DNA from: Desulfobulbaceae bacterium UBA2262 | GTDB taxonomy: Bacteria > Desulfobacterota > Desulfobulbia > Desulfobulbales > Desulfurivibrionaceae | Direction: 5' to 3' | DNA: 24,383 nucleotides | Assembly (NCBI GenBank): GCA_002347185.1 | Contig: DDXK01000137.1 | Span: forward strand, 1-24,383 | In this document: piece by piece, positions 1 through 8,300 of the stretch | Numbering within the stretch: the first letter of the stretch is position 1 | Layout: each line of letters begins with the position of its first letter | Notes under the pieces: model-generated | The model's input: the letters and a program-made list of their open reading frames with translations, nothing else | The model's database searches: none | What the model was told of the DNA's origin: nothing | Made by a program: the position numbers and the translations under genes

Positions 1-1707
1 GGTGTTGATGCGCCCACCCATGCCGGTTTTATTGGCCACTTCGTAGGCGTCAATCACATAGAATTTGAGTTGTTTTTCAATGATGTCCTTCTGGACTTCC
101 CTGGGTAGGTGATCCCATACTTCATCTTTTCCGTAAATGCTGTTCAGCAGGAATACCGCGCCGGGTTTGGCGTATTTGAGCATGTCATACTGCTCCAGGA
201 AGGTGAACTGGTGGCAGGCGACAAAATTGGCATCATGATCGCCAATCAGGTAAGGTCCTCGAATCGGTTTAGGGCCAAAGCGAAGGTGGGAGATGGTCAG
301 TGAGCCGGATTTCTTGGAGTCGTACACAAAGTATCCCTGGGCGTAATTCCCGGCATCCTCGCCGATGATCTTGGTGGAGTTTTTGTTGGCGCCTACCGTG
401 CCATCGGAGCCCAACCCGAAGAAGACGCAGCGGACGGTCTCATCACCTTCGATGGAAAATGCAGGATCGTAAGCGATACTGGAATGGGTCAGGTCATCAT
501 TGATGCCAACGGTGAAGTGGTTCTTGGGGCTGGCAATTTTGAGTTCATCAAATACGCCTTTGACCATGGCAGGCGTAAATTCTTTGGATGAGAGCCCGTA
601 CCGCCCTCCAACGATGACCGGTTGGCTGTTGAATGGGGCGCTGCCGGAATTGAGGCCTTCTGAAATGGCTGTCACCACGTCCTTGTACAGCGGTTCGCCA
701 TCGGCGCCGGGTTCCTTGGTGCGGTCCAGTACCGCAATGCTCTTGACGGTCTTCGGCAGGCTCTTCAGGAAATGTTCAACGGAAAATGGCCGGTACAATC
801 GTACGTTCACCACGCCGACTTTTTCTCCCTTGCCAACCAGGTAATTGGCAGTTTCCTCAGCTGTTTCAGCGCCGGATGCCATCAGGACGATCACACGCTC
901 TGCGTCCGGAGCGCCGGCATATTCATAGATCTTATAAGCGCGGCCGGTCAATTTGGCAAATTTGTCCATCGCTTTCTGGGTGATCCCCACGCAGGCTTCA
1001 TAGAACGGATTTACCGTCTCCCTTCCCTGGAAATAGACATCCGGATTCTGGGCGGTACCGCGCAGAACCGGTTTCTCGGGTGTCAGGCCGCGCTTGCGGT
1101 GCGCGAAAACCATCTCGTCATCGATCATCTGGCGCATGACATCATCGTCAATGACATCCAGTTTGTTGACCTCGGAGGAGGTGCGGAACCCGTCGAAGAA
1201 ATGGATGAATGGAATGCGGGATTCCAGGCTGGCAGCCTGTGTGATCAACGCCATGTCATGCGCTTCCTGCACGGAGCGGGAAGCCAGGAAGGCGAAACCG
1301 GTTGCCCGTGCGGAAGTGACATCGGAATGGTCGCCGAAGATGGAGAGCGCCTGTGCTGCCAACGACCGTGCGGAAACATGGAAAACGGTCGGGGTCAGCT
1401 CGCCGGCGATCTTGTACATATTGGGCAAAAGCAGCAGCAGTCCCTGGGAGGCAGAGAAGGTGGTGCAGAGCGCGCCGGTGGTCAGCGAGCCATGCAGGGC
1501 GCCGGCGACGCCGCCCTCGGACTGCATCTGGGTAACGGCCGGCACCGAACCCCAGATATTCTTCTGGCCGGCGTTGGCCTTGGTGTCGGCCTCCGCCGCC
1601 ATGGGCGAGGAGGGGGTGATGGGATAGATGGTGATGATTTCGCTGGTGGCATAGGCGACATGGGTGCAGGCCTGGTTGCCGTCGATGGTTACCATTTTCC
1701 GTGACAT
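1..1707 (-). CDS. nifJ: Pyruvate:ferredoxin (flavodoxin) oxidoreductase, N-terminal half (cut by window edge)
   Basis: Catalyses CoA-dependent oxidative decarboxylation of pyruvate to acetyl-CoA with transfer of electrons to ferredoxin or flavodoxin in the cytoplasm; in autotrophs it can run in reverse. The 569 visible codons start MSRKMVTIDGNQA. They contain the domain I pyruvate/TPP motif YPITPSSPMAE near residue 30, a transketolase-C-like domain II (about 260-410), and the start of the gamma domain with GLGSDGTVGANKNS near residue 430. The family is about 1,170-1,200 residues, so the ferredoxin-like and TPP-binding C-terminal domains lie beyond the left edge. ATG at 1707 has an AGGAG Shine-Dalgarno about ten bases upstream. 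It lies 83 bp downstream of the SulP gene on the same strand, with no terminator visible between them, so co-transcription is possible. Base composition appears less GC-rich than the genes further right. Confidence 0.95.
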   Translation of the reverse strand, partial: MSRKMVTIDGNQACTHVAYATSEIITIYPITPSSPMAAEADTKANAGQKNIWGSVPAVTQMQSEGGVAGALHGSLTTGALCTTFSASQGLLLLLPNMYKIAGELTPTVFHVSARSLAAQALSIFGDHSDVTSARATGFAFLASRSVQEAHDMALITQAASLESRIPFIHFFDGFRTSSEVNKLDVIDDDVMRQMIDDEMVFAHRKRGLTPEKPVLRGTAQNPDVYFQGRETVNPFYEACVGITQKAMDKFAKLTGRAYKIYEYAGAPDAERVIVLMASGAETAEETANYLVGKGEKVGVVNVRLYRPFSVEHFLKSLPKTVKSIAVLDRTKEPGADGEPLYKDVVTAISEGLNSGSAPFNSQPVIVGGRYGLSSKEFTPAMVKGVFDELKIASPKNHFTVGINDDLTHSSIAYDPAFSIEGDETVRCVFFGLGSDGTVGANKNSTKIIGEDAGNYAQGYFVYDSKKSGSLTISHLRFGPKPIRGPYLIGDHDANFVACHQFTFLEQYDMLKYAKPGAVFLLNSIYGKDEVWDHLPREVQKDIIEKQLKFYVIDAYEVANKTGMGGRINT

Positions 1708-1790
1708 GAAACACTGCTCCTTTTGTATTTTGTTAAAAACAACCTGATAAAAAAAACTTGGTTTCTTTCATATTCTCGCTTAGCCCCTTC

Positions 1791-4067
1791 TCAGACAGTG
1801 GCCGCCATGGAATCGACGACCTCGTGGGCGATTTTCCTGGCCTTGTCCATTTGCACCGAGATGCCGCTTCTGGGCAGCGCCTGCCCTTCTGAAACGGGCC
1901 TGGGCAGATGGCGGACAAGAGGACATTCGATGCAGCCAGACTGCCCGTCGTCCTGAGGCCGATGCGTTTTTCTGATGATCGCTTCAAGGGCCGCCTTCTC
2001 GCCGGCATAGATGTTTTCCGCGCCGATCCTTTCGAAAAGCCCGGTTCGCTTCAGCACTGCCAGGACGTTTTCCTTGACCCGGCAGAGGGCAAAGCCCAGG
2101 CCCGCGCTGCGGAGCCGCTGAACCATCAGGGCCAGGGTTTCCTCGCCGGAGGCGTCCATGTCGTTGATGCCGTCTGCCACCAGCAGGATGTAGCGCAGAT
2201 CCGGGTTGACGGAGCGGATGCGGAAGACCTGCTCGTCGAGATAGCTGGCGTTGGCAAAAAAAAGGCTGCCGTCAAAACGCACCGCCGCAATATGGGGGCA
2301 GAGCTGCAGCCGGTGCTCGTCGGCGCATTGCAGCACCTTGTCCCTGCTCATGGCCAGGGTCGCCACCTTGGGCCGCATCTTTTTGTAGAGAAAAACCGCC
2401 ACCGAAAGCAGCACGCCCAGGCCGATCCCCATGTCCAGGTGAGGTGCAAAGGCGAGGGTTGCAAAAAAAGTGAGCACGGCGATAACCGCATCGCTCTTCT
2501 GGGCACTCCAGGCATGGACAATGCCCTGCACCTGGATCAGGCCGATGACCGCCATGATAATGATTACCGCCAGCACTGCCTGGGGGAGATGATAGAGAAG
2601 CGGGGTAAAAAAAAGCAGCGTCAACACCACGAAGAACGCGCTGAGAACGTTGGCAATACCGGTCACCCCGCCGGCCCGCAGGTTGACGGCGGAACGGGAA
2701 AAAGAACCGGAAACCGCGTAGCTGCCGGCAAAAGATCCCACGACATTGGCCAGGCCCTGGCCGATGAGTTCCTGGTTCGGATCAAGCTTCTGTCCGGTCT
2801 TGGCGGCCATGACCCTGGCGATGGAAATGGCCTCCATGAAGCCGAGCAGGGAAATAACCATCGCATAGGGGAGCAACTGGGAAAAGATGTTGAAATCCAG
2901 GGTCGGCAGCTGAAAAGCGGGAAGTCCGCTGGGAATGGCGCCCACGACGGCACCTCCGCCGGCCAAGATCAAGGCCTCTTGGTTCAGGGCCCTGTTGCCG
3001 ACCTGCAGGCGCCAAATCGGCCCACCCGATGTGTCCGCCGCTGCCGGCGACTTCAGGGCATAATAGACCGGCCCTTCCTCCCCTTTCACCTCCACAAATC
3101 TGGAGGAACGCAGAGAACGGCGCAGCTGCTGCACTGCTTCCTTTGCCTCGCCGATCTCCAGGTCAAGGAGTTCCTGCCGGTAGCGCAGCTCCAGGAGCGC
3201 GGCACGATTTGGGACTTGCGCTTTCTCCACCCCCTTGATTTCGGCCGCGAGCTTGAGCCGCTGCGCGGTGAGCCTTTCGACTTCCGCAAGGGTGCTGTTC
3301 ATTTCACGTACCTGCTCCTGAACCGCCGGCGCCGCGAGTTTATCGAGGCTCACCCGCTGCTGCCGCTCATAGGCAAAGGCCCAGGAGATGGCAGTCGTTA
3401 AGACCACAGCCACCAGAACATTGGGGATGCCGGCATTGAGTCGCCGCAGGCCGGCCATGGTGACAAAGGCCAGCAGGGCCATGGCCAGAGTGGGCCAGTG
3501 ACTGTGGAACGGCAAGGCCTTGAGCAGGGAAATGACAGCGGCAAAAGGATGGCCGCCGCTCTCCATCGTAATCCCGAAAAGCTTTGGCAGTTGAGAAACC
3601 GCGATGATGATGGCTGCGGCATTGGTAAAGCCGATCACCACCGGATGGGAAAGAAAATTCACCACCAGACCGAGGCGCAGCACTCCGAGCAAAAATTGGA
3701 AAATACCCACGCCCAGGGCAAGGAGTATGGCATAGGCGATGTAGGCCTCGCTGCCTGCCGTGGCCAGAGGCTCCAGCGCGGTTGCGGTCATCAGGGAGAT
3801 AACCGCAACCGGACCTGTTGCCAGCTGGCGGCTGGAGCCGAACAGGGCCCCTATCATGGGGGGCAGAAAAGCGGCGTAGAGGCCATAATGCGCCGGCAGA
3901 CCGGCAAGCTGGGCATAGGCCATTGATTGCGGAATCAAAACCAGCGCCACGGTGAGTCCGGCAAAGAGATCGGCCCGCAGTTGCGGAAGCTCATACCCCC
4001 GCAACCAGGTCACAAAAGGAAAAATTCGTGACAGCATCCGTACGCTACTGGTCATGTCCTTTCGCAC
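1791..4067 (-). CDS. SulP-family inorganic anion transporter with STAS domain and coiled-coil insert
   Basis: Inner-membrane anion carrier or symporter of the SulP/SLC26 family; substrates in the family are sulfate, bicarbonate or other anions and cannot be told from sequence. The core opens with LPQLRADLFAGLTVALVLIPQSMAYA and has the usual 12-14 hydrophobic segments. A C-terminal STAS domain (about 595-705) carries LLVADGINDMDASGEETL. Two oddities stand out. A hydrophilic insert of roughly 110-130 residues (about 236-365), rich in Glu/Gln/Leu/Arg and coiled-coil-like, sits between two membrane segments. A 55-residue tail after STAS contains CIECP. Total length about 758. The start chosen is GTG at 4067, six bases after AAGGAGG; a TTG at 4073 abuts that site and an ATG at 4055 is eighteen bases away. 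It begins 22 bp after purE, so they are probably one operon. Confidence 0.93.
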   Translation of the reverse strand: MRKDMTSSVRMLSRIFPFVTWLRGYELPQLRADLFAGLTVALVLIPQSMAYAQLAGLPAHYGLYAAFLPPMIGALFGSSRQLATGPVAVISLMTATALEPLATAGSEAYIAYAILLALGVGIFQFLLGVLRLGLVVNFLSHPVVIGFTNAAAIIIAVSQLPKLFGITMESGGHPFAAVISLLKALPFHSHWPTLAMALLAFVTMAGLRRLNAGIPNVLVAVVLTTAISWAFAYERQQRVSLDKLAAPAVQEQVREMNSTLAEVERLTAQRLKLAAEIKGVEKAQVPNRAALLELRYRQELLDLEIGEAKEAVQQLRRSLRSSRFVEVKGEEGPVYYALKSPAAADTSGGPIWRLQVGNRALNQEALILAGGGAVVGAIPSGLPAFQLPTLDFNIFSQLLPYAMVISLLGFMEAISIARVMAAKTGQKLDPNQELIGQGLANVVGSFAGSYAVSGSFSRSAVNLRAGGVTGIANVLSAFFVVLTLLFFTPLLYHLPQAVLAVIIIMAVIGLIQVQGIVHAWSAQKSDAVIAVLTFFATLAFAPHLDMGIGLGVLLSVAVFLYKKMRPKVATLAMSRDKVLQCADEHRLQLCPHIAAVRFDGSLFFANASYLDEQVFRIRSVNPDLRYILLVADGINDMDASGEETLALMVQRLRSAGLGFALCRVKENVLAVLKRTGLFERIGAENIYAGEKAALEAIIRKTHRPQDDGQSGCIECPLVRHLPRPVSEGQALPRSGISVQMDKARKIAHEVVDSMAATV

Positions 4068-4089
4068 TGCCAACCTCCTTCCCTGGCGG

Positions 4090-4593
4090 TTAATCGAGCT
4101 TGCCCTGCCGCAGTTTTTCCGACTTTTTCATGAGGCTCTGCCTCGTCTCCTCGCGGAACCTCGCCAGGGCTTCGGCCAATTCCGGATACTTGATGGAGAG
4201 AATGGAGCAGGCCAGATAGGCCGCGTTTTTGGCGCCATCAATAGCCACCGTGGCCACAGGGATCCCCGGGGGCATCTGCACGGTGGAATGGAGGGCATCG
4301 GCACCGCTTAAGGCGCCGGAGGCAAGGGGCACCCCGATGACGGGCAGAGTGGTGTGGGCGGCAATGACACCGGCCAGATGGGCAGCCATGCCGGCGCCGG
4401 CTATGAGTACCTCAATCCCCCGCTCGCGTGCGCTCTTGGCGTATTCGGCGGTTTTGTCGGGCAGCCGGTGGGCAGAACTGATGTCCATTTCATAGGGCAC
4501 ACCCATTTCAATCAAAACGGCTGCCGCCTTTTTCATGACCGGCAGATCCGAATCGCTTCCCATGAGAATGCCAACCAGAGGTTCCTTGCGCAT
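4090..4593 (-). CDS. purE: N5-carboxyaminoimidazole ribonucleotide mutase (PurE)
   Basis: Converts N5-CAIR to CAIR in de novo purine synthesis (class I PurE, normally working with PurK). The 167-residue protein is the usual length and shows the family motifs in order: GSDSD (12-16), SAHR with the catalytic His (40-43) and GAGMAAHLAG (66-75). ATG at 4593 has AGGAG six bases upstream (aaaggagaccacg). The SulP gene follows after 22 bp. No purK is visible in the window. A 44-codon ORF with its own Shine-Dalgarno ends 14 bases upstream of the start (listed separately). Confidence 0.97.
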   Translation of the reverse strand: MRKEPLVGILMGSDSDLPVMKKAAAVLIEMGVPYEMDISSAHRLPDKTAEYAKSARERGIEVLIAGAGMAAHLAGVIAAHTTLPVIGVPLASGALSGADALHSTVQMPPGIPVATVAIDGAKNAAYLACSILSIKYPELAEALARFREETRQSLMKKSEKLRQGKLD

Positions 4594-4607
4594 CGTGGTC
4601 TCCTTTT

Positions 4608-4742
4608 TCAGCTTTTTTCCCTATAATGCAGTGCCAATACGATTTTCCGAGTCCGGCCCGAAAGGGTCAGGGAATGGCCAAAGGTATTGCTGCCTTTCAA
4701 GGAGAAGGGTTCTCTATGAGGGCCATACATCAAGGCAGCCAT
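4608..4742 (-). CDS. Possible 44-residue leader ORF upstream of purE (doubtful)
   Basis: An ATG at 4742 is preceded by AAGGAG with a six-base spacer and opens 44 codons ending in TGA at 4608, 14 bases before the purE start. The product would begin MAALMYGPHREPF and is basic and featureless, with no family recognised. Third codon positions are not GC-biased, unlike the neighbouring genes, which argues against a conserved protein. It may be a chance ORF or a translated leader coupled to purE. Confidence 0.2.
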   Translation of the reverse strand: MAALMYGPHREPFSLKGSNTFGHSLTLSGRTRKIVLALHYREKS

Positions 4743-4812
4743 CGAATTCTCCTTGCCACAGGCAGGAAACAACCATCACCTTCCCGCTCTAATCCCAGCC
4801 GGAAGGGCAAAA

Positions 4813-4855
4813 AAAAAAGCCGAAGTGCTGCGATGCAGCAGTCTTCGGCTTTTTT
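4813..4855. terminator. Bidirectional rho-independent terminator
   Basis: The stem is GCCGAAG/CTTCGGC (4819-4825 with 4843-4849), extended by inner TGCTGC/GCAGCA around a GAT loop. An A-run flanks the left arm and a T-run the right, so it can stop transcription both ways. It separates the purE unit from the MpsC unit. Confidence 0.8.
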
Positions 4856-4919
4856 CCCGGACCGCGCTCCGCAAGGACCCCGGCCAGACTCTCAGCGAGT
4901 TATGTGTTTACGGCATAGA

Positions 4920-4950
4920 AAAGCCGCACCCTGTTTTTGAAGGTGCGGCT
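4920..4950 (-). terminator. Hairpin, probable second minus-strand terminator
   Basis: Perfect nine-base arms AGCCGCACC and GGTGCGGCT enclose a ten-base loop. Read on the minus strand it is followed by TTTTCT. It is the second hairpin downstream of the MpsC-family gene and would be a backup terminator. Confidence 0.55.
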
Positions 4951-5002
4951 CATTATCGACAGGTTCAAAACCCCTCAATCCTCAGCCATATATTGGCTAT
5001 AT

Positions 5003-5040
5003 TTTAAAAAAAGATTCTCTTCTGTCAAGAAGAAAATCTT
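5003..5040 (-). terminator. Rho-independent terminator after MpsC-family gene
   Basis: The minus strand forms AAGATT-TCTTCT paired with AGAAGA-AATCTT, with one internal mismatch, followed by a run of seven T. It starts about six bases after the stop codon of the MpsC-family gene. Confidence 0.8.
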
Positions 5041-5045
5041 AGCAC

Positions 5046-5411
5046 TCAATTAAACTCCACCTTGCCCTCAAGGGTCAGGAGAATGATGCGCTCACCGGTC
5101 ACGGTGCTGATATCGGTATGCAGGCTCACCACCTTTCTGGCCGTGATCGACTCCACCACCGCCTCGAGCAGAGGACGCCCTTTTTCCAAGAGAGTGGTGC
5201 GGACCTTCTTGATCAACGCCCGCCCCTCGGCATTGTCACCGGGGTTGGCAAGCTGGTGCTCCGCCCGGGTGAGTACATTTTTCAAGCGCATCAAAACCAT
5301 ATCGTCGATGATATAGGTTTTGGTTTCCAATGGGCCTCTGCCCATATACTCTTTTTCAAACTGGATGATGGCCTCGCTGACCTCAGCTTCCATCTGCCCC
5401 TTGGTTTTCAC
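5046..5411 (-). CDS. MpsC / DUF2294 family protein
   Basis: A 121-residue soluble protein of the DUF2294 family (Pfam name MpsC, linked in some bacteria to a Na+-translocating, membrane-potential-generating system). The assignment rests on the characteristic start VKTKGQMEAEVSEAII, then FEKEYMGRGP and IIDDMVLMRLKNVLT, and a C-terminal VVSLHTDIST-ERIILLTLEG segment. No signal peptide or membrane segment is visible, and the molecular role is not known to me. GTG at 5411 is taken as start because family members begin just before TKGQ and AGAGG lies upstream; ATG at 5393 is an alternative. It is 113 bp downstream of dnaK, beyond the dnaK terminator, and is closed by its own terminators, so it is a separate unit. 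No partner mps genes are present. Confidence 0.85.
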   Translation of the reverse strand: MKTKGQMEAEVSEAIIQFEKEYMGRGPLETKTYIIDDMVLMRLKNVLTRAEHQLANPGDNAEGRALIKKVRTTLLEKGRPLLEAVVESITARKVVSLHTDISTVTGERIILLTLEGKVEFN

Positions 5412-5465
5412 GCCACCACCTCTTTTGTGGTTTCAGGATTGTGAGGATCGCGCTCAATTTGGCAT

Positions 5466-5503
5466 AAAAAAAGGCCGGAGGAATGTCCTGCCCGGCCTTT
5501 TTT
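5466..5503 (-). terminator. Rho-independent terminator after dnaK
   Basis: The stem GGCCGG/CCGGCC (5473-5478 with 5492-5497) is extended by the flanking A-run and T-run on both sides. It lies about 20 bases after the dnaK stop codon and may also work in the other direction. Confidence 0.85.
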
Positions 5504-5524
5504 ATAGCATATATTTCAGAAAAT

Positions 5525-7435
5525 TTACTTCACTTCCTCGAAATCGGCATCGACCACGTTGTCGTCGTCCTTCTTGCCGCCGGCCTCACCGCCACCGCTG
5601 CCAGGGCCGCCGCCGGCGCCCTTCTCCTTGGTGGCCTGGGCATACATCATCTCGGCCAGCTTGTGGGAGGCCTGGGTGAGGGAGTCGATACCCTTCTTGA
5701 TCGCCTCGACATCGCCCGACTCCATCACCTTCTTCAGGCTGTCGATCTCGGTCTGCACCTTGTTCTTCAGCTCGGCGTCCACCTTGTCGCCCAGCTCCTT
5801 GAGGCTTTTTTCGGTGGCGTAGATCATGGAGTCGGCCTGGTTCTTGGTCTCCGCCGCCTCCTTGCGCTTGCGGTCCTCGTCGGCGTGCGCCTCGGCATCC
5901 TTCTGCATCCGCTTGATCTCATCCTCGGAAAGGCCGCTGGAGGCGGTGATCCGGATGGACTGCTCTTTGCCGGTGCCGAGATCCTTGGCAGAAACATGCA
6001 GGATGCCGTTGGCGTCCAGGTCGAAGGTCACCTCCACCTGCGGCACCCCGCGCGGGGCCGGCGGGATGTCGGTCAGTTCGAAGCGGCCGATGGTCTTGTT
6101 GTAGGCCGCCATCTCCCGCTCGCCCTGCAGGACGTGGATGGAAACCGCCGGCTGGTTGTCGGCGGCCGTGGAGAAGACCTGGCTCTTCTTGGTGGGGATG
6201 GTGGTGTTCTTCTCGATCAGCTTGGTCATCACCCCACCCAGGGTCTCGATGCCCAGGGAAAGCGGGGTCACGTCGAGGAGCAGCACGTCCTTGACGTCGC
6301 CCTTGAGCACGCCGCCCTGCACGGCGGCGCCGATGGCGACCACCTCGTCCGGATTCACGCCCTTGTGCGGCTCCTTGCCAAAGATCTCCTTCACCTTCTG
6401 CTGCACCTTGGGCATGCGGGTCATGCCGCCCACCAGGATCACCTCGTCGATCTCGGAGGCGGAAATGCCGGCGTCCTTGAGGGCGATCTGGCAGGGCTTG
6501 ACGGTGCGCTCGATGAGATCCTCAACCAGGCTCTCCAGCTTGGCGCGGGAGAGGGACATCTGCAGATGCTTGGGTCCGGAGGCGTCGGCGGTGATGAAGG
6601 GCAGGTTGATGTTGGTTTCCATGGTGGTGGAAAGCTCCATCTTCGCCTTCTCCGCCTCTTCCTTCAGGCGCTGCAGGGCCATCTTGTCGGTGCGCAGGTC
6701 GATGCCCTGATCGCGCTTGAACTCGTCGGCCATCCAGTTGACGATGCGCATGTCAAAGTCTTCGCCGCCCAGAAAGGTGTCGCCGTTGGTCGACTTGACC
6801 TCGAAGACTCCGTCGCCGATCTCCAGCACCGAGATATCGAAGGTGCCGCCGCCGAGGTCGAAGACCGCGATCTTCTCCTCGCCCTTCTTGTCCAGGCCAT
6901 AGGCAAGGGCCGCGGCGGTGGGCTCGTTGATGATGCGCTGCACGTTCAGGCCGGCGATGCGGCCGGCATCCTTGGTGGCCTGGCGCTGGGAATCGTTGAA
7001 GTAGGCAGGCACCGTGATGACCGCCTCGCTCACCGCCTCGCCCAGATACTCCTCGGCGGTCTGCTTCATCTTGGTCAGCACCATGGCCGAAACCTCGGCC
7101 GGGGCCAGCTTCTTGCCGTCCACCTCCACGGCGGCATCGCCATCCTTGCCCTCGACGATATGGAAGGGGCTGATCTCGATGCTCTTCTTCACCTCGGCGT
7201 CGGTGAACTTCCGGCCGATGAGGCGCTTGATGGCGTACAGGGTCTTGGTGGGGTTGGTCACCGCCTGCCGCTTGGCCACCTGGCCCACCAGCCGTTCGCC
7301 GGTGCTGGAGAAGGCGACCACCGAGGGGGTGGTCCGGTTGCCTTCGACGTTGGCGATGACTTTCGGCTCGCCGCCTTCCATCACCGCGACACAGGAGTTT
7401 GTTGTTCCCAGGTCAATACCAATAATCTTGCCCAT
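5525..7435 (-). CDS. dnaK: Molecular chaperone DnaK (Hsp70)
   Basis: ATP-dependent Hsp70 chaperone that folds and protects cytosolic proteins with DnaJ and GrpE. The 636-residue protein has the ATPase signatures GIDLGTTNSCVAVMEGG at the N terminus, IINEPTAAALAYG and VFDLGGGTFDISVLEIG. A substrate-binding domain (about 390-510) and a helical lid follow, ending in a Gly-rich linker and the bacterial tail DADFEEVK. ATG at 7435 gives the conserved MGKIIGIDLG start with AAGGAG nine bases upstream; ATG at 7441 is also in frame but only three bases from that site. It lies 40 bp downstream of grpE in one operon. No dnaJ or hrcA is in the window and no CIRCE operator is seen at the operon promoter. 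Confidence 0.99.
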   Translation of the reverse strand: MGKIIGIDLGTTNSCVAVMEGGEPKVIANVEGNRTTPSVVAFSSTGERLVGQVAKRQAVTNPTKTLYAIKRLIGRKFTDAEVKKSIEISPFHIVEGKDGDAAVEVDGKKLAPAEVSAMVLTKMKQTAEEYLGEAVSEAVITVPAYFNDSQRQATKDAGRIAGLNVQRIINEPTAAALAYGLDKKGEEKIAVFDLGGGTFDISVLEIGDGVFEVKSTNGDTFLGGEDFDMRIVNWMADEFKRDQGIDLRTDKMALQRLKEEAEKAKMELSTTMETNINLPFITADASGPKHLQMSLSRAKLESLVEDLIERTVKPCQIALKDAGISASEIDEVILVGGMTRMPKVQQKVKEIFGKEPHKGVNPDEVVAIGAAVQGGVLKGDVKDVLLLDVTPLSLGIETLGGVMTKLIEKNTTIPTKKSQVFSTAADNQPAVSIHVLQGEREMAAYNKTIGRFELTDIPPAPRGVPQVEVTFDLDANGILHVSAKDLGTGKEQSIRITASSGLSEDEIKRMQKDAEAHADEDRKRKEAAETKNQADSMIYATEKSLKELGDKVDAELKNKVQTEIDSLKKVMESGDVEAIKKGIDSLTQASHKLAEMMYAQATKEKGAGGGPGSGGGEAGGKKDDDNVVDADFEEVK

Positions 7436-7475
7436 AATCATATTCTCCTTAACATAACGGAATCGAGCTTTGCTG

Positions 7476-8033
7476 TTATTCGCTTGCCTTGCCTTTCGAA
7501 ACCACGACCTTGGCGGCCCGGATCAGGCGATCCTTGTACATGTACCCTTTCTGAAACTCCTGCAGCACCATGTTCTCCGGCACCTCGTCGCTGTGCTCCA
7601 TGGCCAGGGCCTCATGGAAGTTGGGATCGAAGGGCTGCCCGGCCGCCGCCAAAGGCGTCAGGCCGAATCTGCCAAGGGTGTTGAGCAGCCCCTGGCAGGT
7701 CATCTCCACCCCGGTCCGCAGGGAGGAGGCGTCGCTGTTGTCGCCATGCTCCAGGGCACGTTCCAGGTTGTCGATGGAGGGCAGCAGCTCGCGGAGAATA
7801 TTCTCCTCTGCGTACTTCAGGGAGATTTCCCGCTCGCGCTGCATCCTTTTCTTGAAATTCTCCTGCTCGGCGGCCAGACGCAGAAGCCTCTCCTCGAGTT
7901 CGCGGATTTTCCCGGTCGCCACGGCAAGCTCCTCCGCCGGCGCCGGACCGCCAGCGCCAGCCGCCGGCTCCTCCTGGCCCGCCTCGGGTGCCACCGGCTC
8001 GGGGCCGTTTTTCACTTCCTCTTGCTCGGACAC
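7476..8033 (-). CDS. grpE: Nucleotide exchange factor GrpE
   Basis: Exchanges ADP for ATP on DnaK. The 185-residue protein has an acidic, low-complexity N-terminal arm, a long coiled coil (about 38-95, with ENFKKRMQRERE) and the GrpE head containing LLPSIDNLERAL and the C-terminal GYMYKDRLIRAAKVVVSKG. GTG at 8033 is the start, with AAGGAG eight bases upstream. It is first in a grpE-dnaK operon; a sigma70-like promoter lies about 115-145 bp upstream. The usual leading gene hrcA is missing, so heat control probably does not use a local HrcA/CIRCE pair. Confidence 0.97.
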   Translation of the reverse strand: MSEQEEVKNGPEPVAPEAGQEEPAAGAGGPAPAEELAVATGKIRELEERLLRLAAEQENFKKRMQREREISLKYAEENILRELLPSIDNLERALEHGDNSDASSLRTGVEMTCQGLLNTLGRFGLTPLAAAGQPFDPNFHEALAMEHSDEVPENMVLQEFQKGYMYKDRLIRAAKVVVSKGKASE

Positions 8034-8147
8034 TCTTTTCTCCTTTCAGGACAAACGCATCCCCTGGGGGGGGATTCTTTGCAGACTTCTACCTATCCAT
8101 CTACAATGATTTGATTTTTTCACTGATTTCCTGTGAAGTTGAGACCA

Positions 8148-8176
8148 ACAATAAGTATGGACATTTTCCTTGTCAA
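8148..8176 (-). promoter_or_regulatory. Sigma70-type promoter of grpE-dnaK
   Basis: On the minus strand, TTGACA (8176-8171) is separated by exactly 17 bases from TATTGT (8153-8148). The -35 is perfect and the -10 matches four of six consensus bases. The predicted leader is about 110 bases. Neither a CIRCE inverted repeat nor a sigma32 -10 (CCCCATNT) at the right spacing is present. Confidence 0.6.
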
Positions 8177-8232
8177 GCCGGCGCGGGGGAATTGTCGGGC
8201 CCGCGGTGGAGGCAGGAGGGGCGCATCTATCC

Positions 8233-8300
8233 CCGGCTGTCCGCCTTTTTCCAGAAAGGGGACGACAGCCGGCAAAAAAAATCTCCGCCGGGCCGGGAGA
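8233..8300. other. Two adjacent hairpins between grpE and the carbonic-anhydrase-like gene
   Basis: The first hairpin pairs CCGGCTGTC (8233-8241) with GACAGCCGG (8264-8272), with an inner CCTTT/AAAGG. The second pairs TCTCC (8282-8286) with GGAGA (8296-8300); on the minus strand a run of eight T follows it, so it resembles a terminator that would block antisense transcription before the grpE promoter. The rest of the 8034-8382 gap shows only the grpE promoter and a weak GATAAT (8330-8335) that might be a -10 for the plus-strand gene. Confidence 0.4.

Noticed and set aside
5039..5047. TTAGCACTC, a half CIRCE operator, near dnaK
   Set aside because: The second half (GAGTGCTAA nine bases away) is missing and the site is after the stop codon of the MpsC-family gene, not at a promoter.
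5483..7684. 733-codon plus-strand ORF antisense to dnaK
   Set aside because: Mirror of the biased codon use of dnaK; Leu/Gly/His-rich, with no ribosome site or known domain. The same applies to long ORFs opposite the SulP, gltA, hflK and cytochrome genes.
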